Below, piece by piece: positions 60,895-64,000 of a stretch of 64,000 bases of DNA. This stretch comes from Amblyomma americanum (taxonomy: Eukaryota; Arthropoda; Arachnida; Ixodida; Ixodidae). Below the pieces are notes generated by a model. It searched no databases. It saw nothing but the letters and a program-made list of their open reading frames with translations, and had not been told where the DNA came from. The stretch is from positions 142,378,121 through 142,442,120 of the forward strand of contig NC_135504.1 of the NCBI RefSeq assembly GCF_052857255.1, in the 5' to 3' direction. A program made the translations under genes and the position numbers. The stretch's first letter is position 1, and every line of letters starts with the position of its first letter.

Positions 60895-62569
60895 GAGAAA
60901 CTCCGCGTTGAAGAAAGTCCGCGTTGGAGAATGTCCGCGCTGGAGAAACTCCGCGTCGTATAAACTCCGCGCTGGAGAAACTCCGCGATGGAGAAACTCC
61001 GCGACGGACAAACTCCGCGATGTAGAAACTCCGCGTTGGAGAAAAGTTCGCTCTGGAGAAACTCTACGCTGGAGAAACTCCGCGCTGGAGCAACTCCGCG
61101 TTGGAGAAACTCCGCGCTGGCGAAATTCCGTGCTGCATAAAATCTGCGCTGGAGAAACTCCGTGCTGGACAAACTCCGCGCTGGAGAAACTCCATGTTGG
61201 AGAAACTCCGCGCTGGAGAAACTTCGCGTTGGAGAAACTGCGCGTTGGAGAAACTCTCTGTTGGAGAAAGTCCGCGTTGGAGAAAGTCCGGGTTGGTGAG
61301 AGTCCGCGATGGAGAAACTCCGCGCTGGAGAAACTACGCGTTTGAGAAACACCGAACTGGAGAAACTCCGCGATGGAGACAACCCGCGCTGGAGAAACTC
61401 CGCGCTGGAGAAACTTCGCGTTGGAGAAACTGCGCGTTGGAGAAAAACCGCGTTGGAGAGAGTCCGCGATGGAAAAATTTCGCGCTGGAGAAACTCCGCG
61501 TCTGAGAAACTCCGAACTGGAGAAACTCCGCGTTGGAGAAACTGCGCTTTCGAGAAACTCCGCGTTGGAGAAACTCCCCGTTGGAGATAGTCCGTGTTGG
61601 AGAAAGTCCGCGTTGGAGAGTGTCCGCGATGGAGAAACTCCGCGCTGGAGAAACTCCGTGGTGGGGAAACTTCGCGTTGGAGAAACGGCGCGTTGGAGAA
61701 GCTCCGCGTTGGAGAAACACCGCGCTTGAAACACACCGCGCTGGAGAAACTCCGCGTGGAGAAAGTCCGCGTTGGAGAAGGTCCGCGTTGGAGAAAGTCC
61801 GCGTTGGAGAAAGTCCGCGCTGGAGAAACTCCGCGTTGTATAAACTCTGCGGTGGAGAAACTCCGCGATGAAGAAAGTCCGCGACGAACAAACTCCGCGA
61901 TGGAGAAACTCCGCGTTGGAGAAAAGTCCGCTCTGGAGAAACTCTACGCTGGAGAAACTCCGCGCTATAGCAACTCCGCGTTGGAGAAACTCCGCGCTGG
62001 AGAAACTCCGTGCTGCATAAAATCTGCGCTGGAGAAACTCCGGGCTGGAGAAACTCCGCGCTGGAGAAACTCCGTGCTGGACAAACTCCGCGCTGGAGAA
62101 ACTCCGTGTTGGAGAAACTCCGCGCTGGAGAAACTTCGCGTTGGAGAAACTGCGCGTTGGAGAAAATCCGCGTTGGAGAGAGTCCGCGATGGAAAAATTT
62201 CGCGCTGGAGAAACTCCGTGCTTGAGAAACTCCGCGTTTGAGAAACTCCGAACTGGAGAAACTCCGCGCTGGAGATACTCCTCGGTGGAGAAACTCCGCG
62301 CTGGAGAAACTCCGTGCTGCATAAAATATGCGCTGGAGAAACTCCGGACTTGAGAAACTCCGCGCAGGAGAAACTCCGTGCTGGACAAACTCCGCGCTGG
62401 AGAAACTCCGTGTTGGAGCAACTCTGCGCTGGAGAAACTTGGCGTTGGAGAAACTGCGCGTTGGAGAAACTCCGCTTTGGAGAAAGTCCGCGTTGGAGAA
62501 AGTCCGCGTTGGAGAAAATCCGTGTTGTAGAAACTCCGCCTTGGAGAAACTTCGCGTTGAAGAAACGGC
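60895..62569 (+). repeat. Satellite segment following the D repeats
   Basis: This stretch is all satellite. It contains a CCGGGTTGGTGAG monomer near 61,288, the GTGGTGGGGAAAC variant near 61,656 (shared with 16,962, 47,226 and 50,093), and a 15-base monomer TGGAGAAAGTCCGCG at 61,757-61,771. A CTGCATAAAATATGCG variant lies near 62,318. Its first part, to about 61,326, is repeated at the right edge of the window. No gene is visible. Confidence 0.82.
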
Positions 62570-64000
62570 GCGTTGGAGATACTCCGCGTTGCAGAAACTA
62601 CGCGCTTGAAACACACCGCGCTGGAGAAACTCCGCGTTGGAGAAAGTCCGCGTTGGAGAAGGTCCGCGTTAGAGAAAGTCCGCGTTGGAGAAAGTCCGCG
62701 TTGGAGAAACTCCGTGTTGAAGAAAGTCCGCGTTGGAGAAAGTCCGCGCTGGAGAAACTCCGCGTTGTATAAACTCCGCGCTGGAGAAACTCCGCGATGG
62801 AGAAACTCCGCGACGGACAAACTCCGCGATGGAGAAACTCCGCGTTGGAGAAAAGTCCGCTCTGGAGAAACTCTACGCTGAAGAAACTCCGCGCTGGAGC
62901 AACTCCGAGTTGGAGAAACTCCGCGCTGGAGAAACTCCGTGCTGCATAAAATCTGCGCTGGAGAAACTCCGGGCTGGAGAAACTCCGCGCTGGAGAAACT
63001 CCGTGCTGGACAAACTCCGCGCTGGAGAAACTCCGTGTTGGAGCAACTCCGCGCTAGAGAAACTTCGCGTTGGAGAAACTGCGCGTTGGAGAAACTCCGC
63101 TTTGGAGAAAGTCCGCGTTGGAGACAGTCCGCGATGGAGAAACTCCGCGCTGGAGAAACTCCGCGCTGGAGAAACTCCGTGTTGGAGAAACTCCGCGTTT
63201 GAGAAACTCCGAACTGGAGAAACTCCGCGCTGGAGATACTCCGCGGTGGAGAAACTCCGCGCTGGAGAAACTCCGCCTTAGAGAAACTCCGCGCTTGAAA
63301 CACACCGCGCTGGAGAAACTCCGCGTTGGAGAAAGTCCGCGTCGGAGAAGGTCCGCGTAGGTGAAAGTCCGCGTTGGAGAAAATCCGTGTTGTAGAAAGT
63401 CCGCCTTGGAGAAACTTCGCGTTGAAGAAACGGCGCGTTGGAGATACTCCGCGTTGGAGAAACTCCGCGCTTGAAACACACCGCGCTGGAGAAACTCCGC
63501 GTTGGAGAAAGTCCGCGTTGGAGAAGGTCCGCGTTGGAGAAAGTCCGCGTTGGAGAAAGTCCGCGTTGGAGAAACTCCGCGTTGAAGAAAGTCCGCGTTG
63601 GAGAATGTCCGCGCTGGAGAAACTCCGCGTCGTATAAACTCCGCGCTGGAGAAACTCCGCGATGGAGAAACTCCGCGACGGACAAACTCCGCGATGTAGA
63701 AAAACCGCGTTGGAGAAAAGTTCGCTCTGGAGAAACTCTACGCTGGAGAAACTCCGCGCTGGAGCAACTCCGCGTTGGAGAAACTCCGCGCTGGCGAAAT
63801 TCCGTGCTGCATAAAATCTGCGCTGGAGAAACTCCGTGCTGGACAAACTCCGCGCTGGAGAAACTCCGTGTTGGAGAAACTCCGCGCTGGAGAAACTTCG
63901 CGTTGGAGAAACTGCGCGTTGGAGAAACTCTGCGTTCCAGAAAGTCCGCGTTGGAGAAAGTCCGGGTTGGTGAGAGTCCGCGATGGAGAAACTCCGCGCT
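62570..64000 (+). repeat. Right-edge satellite, copy of about 59.91-61.33 kb
   Basis: The order here matches 59,909 onward at an offset of 2,661 (60,072 to 62,733), then 2,658 after the three-base extra CGC of the earlier copy, then 2,674 after one additional monomer (60,700 to 63,374). Distinguishing changes include GCGTAGGTGAAAG near 63,356 for GCGTTGGTGAAAG and GAAAAACCGCG near 63,699 for GAAACTCCGCG. The window ends inside the repeat, so the tandem series continues beyond it. Confidence 0.86.

Larger units (their letters stand above)
1..64000 (+). repeat. 16-bp satellite array filling the entire window
   Basis: From first to last base the sequence is a head-to-tail run of a 16-base unit, consensus TTGGAGAAACTCCGCG, giving about 4,000 copies. 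The orientation never flips: on the + strand the unit always reads GGAGAAAC and I found no stretch reading GTTTCTCC. Adjacent monomers differ by a few substitutions, most often C or T at the first base, AAAG or AAGG for AAAC, and CCGTG or CCACG for CCGCG. Almost all units are exactly 16 bases; rare 15- and 17-base forms exist. The consensus is 56% GC with two CpGs per unit. No unique DNA, transposon or gene interrupts it. Satellites of this type are usually heterochromatic in eukaryotes. That placement is inferred from organisation only; I do not recognise the satellite family or species. Confidence 0.97.

Noticed and set aside
1..64000. A CRISPR array, because of short regular repeats
   Set aside because: There are no unique spacers; repeats are directly adjacent at 16 bases and vary continuously. 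No cas genes are present.
1..64000. Telomeric repeat or interstitial telomere sequence
   Set aside because: No TTAGGG, TTTAGGG, TTAGG or similar G-run repeats occur; the 16-mer has no GGG run.
1..64000. G-quadruplex-forming satellite
   Set aside because: The consensus contains only GG doublets; runs of GGG or more occur only in occasional variants, too far apart for a quadruplex.
1..64000. tRNA, rRNA or other structured RNA genes
   Set aside because: Every stretch is accounted for by the 16-base unit. The small GGAG/CTCC stems are a property of the monomer and not of a defined RNA.

Overview
The whole 64,000-base window is one uninterrupted satellite DNA array. The repeat unit is a 16-base monomer with consensus TTGGAGAAACTCCGCG, always read in the same direction on the + strand, so there are roughly 4,000 head-to-tail copies. 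I see no unique sequence, no inserted transposon, no RNA gene and no credible protein-coding gene. Both edges fall inside the array, so its true length is unknown. Arrays of this size and organisation are typical of eukaryotic heterochromatin (centromeric, pericentromeric or subtelomeric), so I infer a eukaryotic chromosome. Nothing in the sequence identifies the species.

The array has layered structure. Level 1 is the 16-mer and its recognisable variants (for example AAAG or AAGG in place of AAAC, CTTGAAACACACCGCG, TTGAAGAAACGGCGCG, CTGCATAAAATCTGCG, TTGTATAAACTCCGCG, ACGGACAAACTCCGCG). Level 2 is a set of multi-monomer cassettes in which these variants occur in a fixed order. Level 3 is kilobase higher-order repeats (HORs): about 2,896 bases (181 monomers) at 1.0-7.9 kb, a rearranged mosaic of the same family to 15.8 kb, units of about 4.8-5.0 kb at 16.2-25.6 kb, and units of about 2.7-3.6 kb from 45 kb to the end. 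Level 4 is a direct segmental duplication of about 10 kb (about 16.5-26.6 kb copied at about 31.2-41.2 kb), whose left part is present a third time at 27.4-30.2 kb. The most recent event visible is a near-identical tandem duplication of about 3.59 kb (53.7-57.3 kb and 57.3-60.9 kb).

Very long open reading frames cover both strands and all frames (up to about 1,140 codons on the - strand). They are an arithmetic by-product. The monomer has no stop codon in any frame on either strand, and because 16 leaves remainder 1 on division by 3, every frame reads the same 16-residue peptide in rotated phase (LEKLRVGETPRWRNSA on +, RGVSPTRSFSNAEFLQ on -). I annotate none of them as genes.

The points most worth following are: the array's evolution by gain and loss of whole monomers, including the same 11-monomer cassette deleted twice with different junctions; the very high CpG density with visible CpG-to-TpG/CpA decay; the alternating GGAG/CTCC tetramers that make each strand self-complementary; and the property of being open in all six frames. 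HOR boundaries were read by eye from shared variants and are accurate to tens of bases. Offsets between copies are exact where stated.
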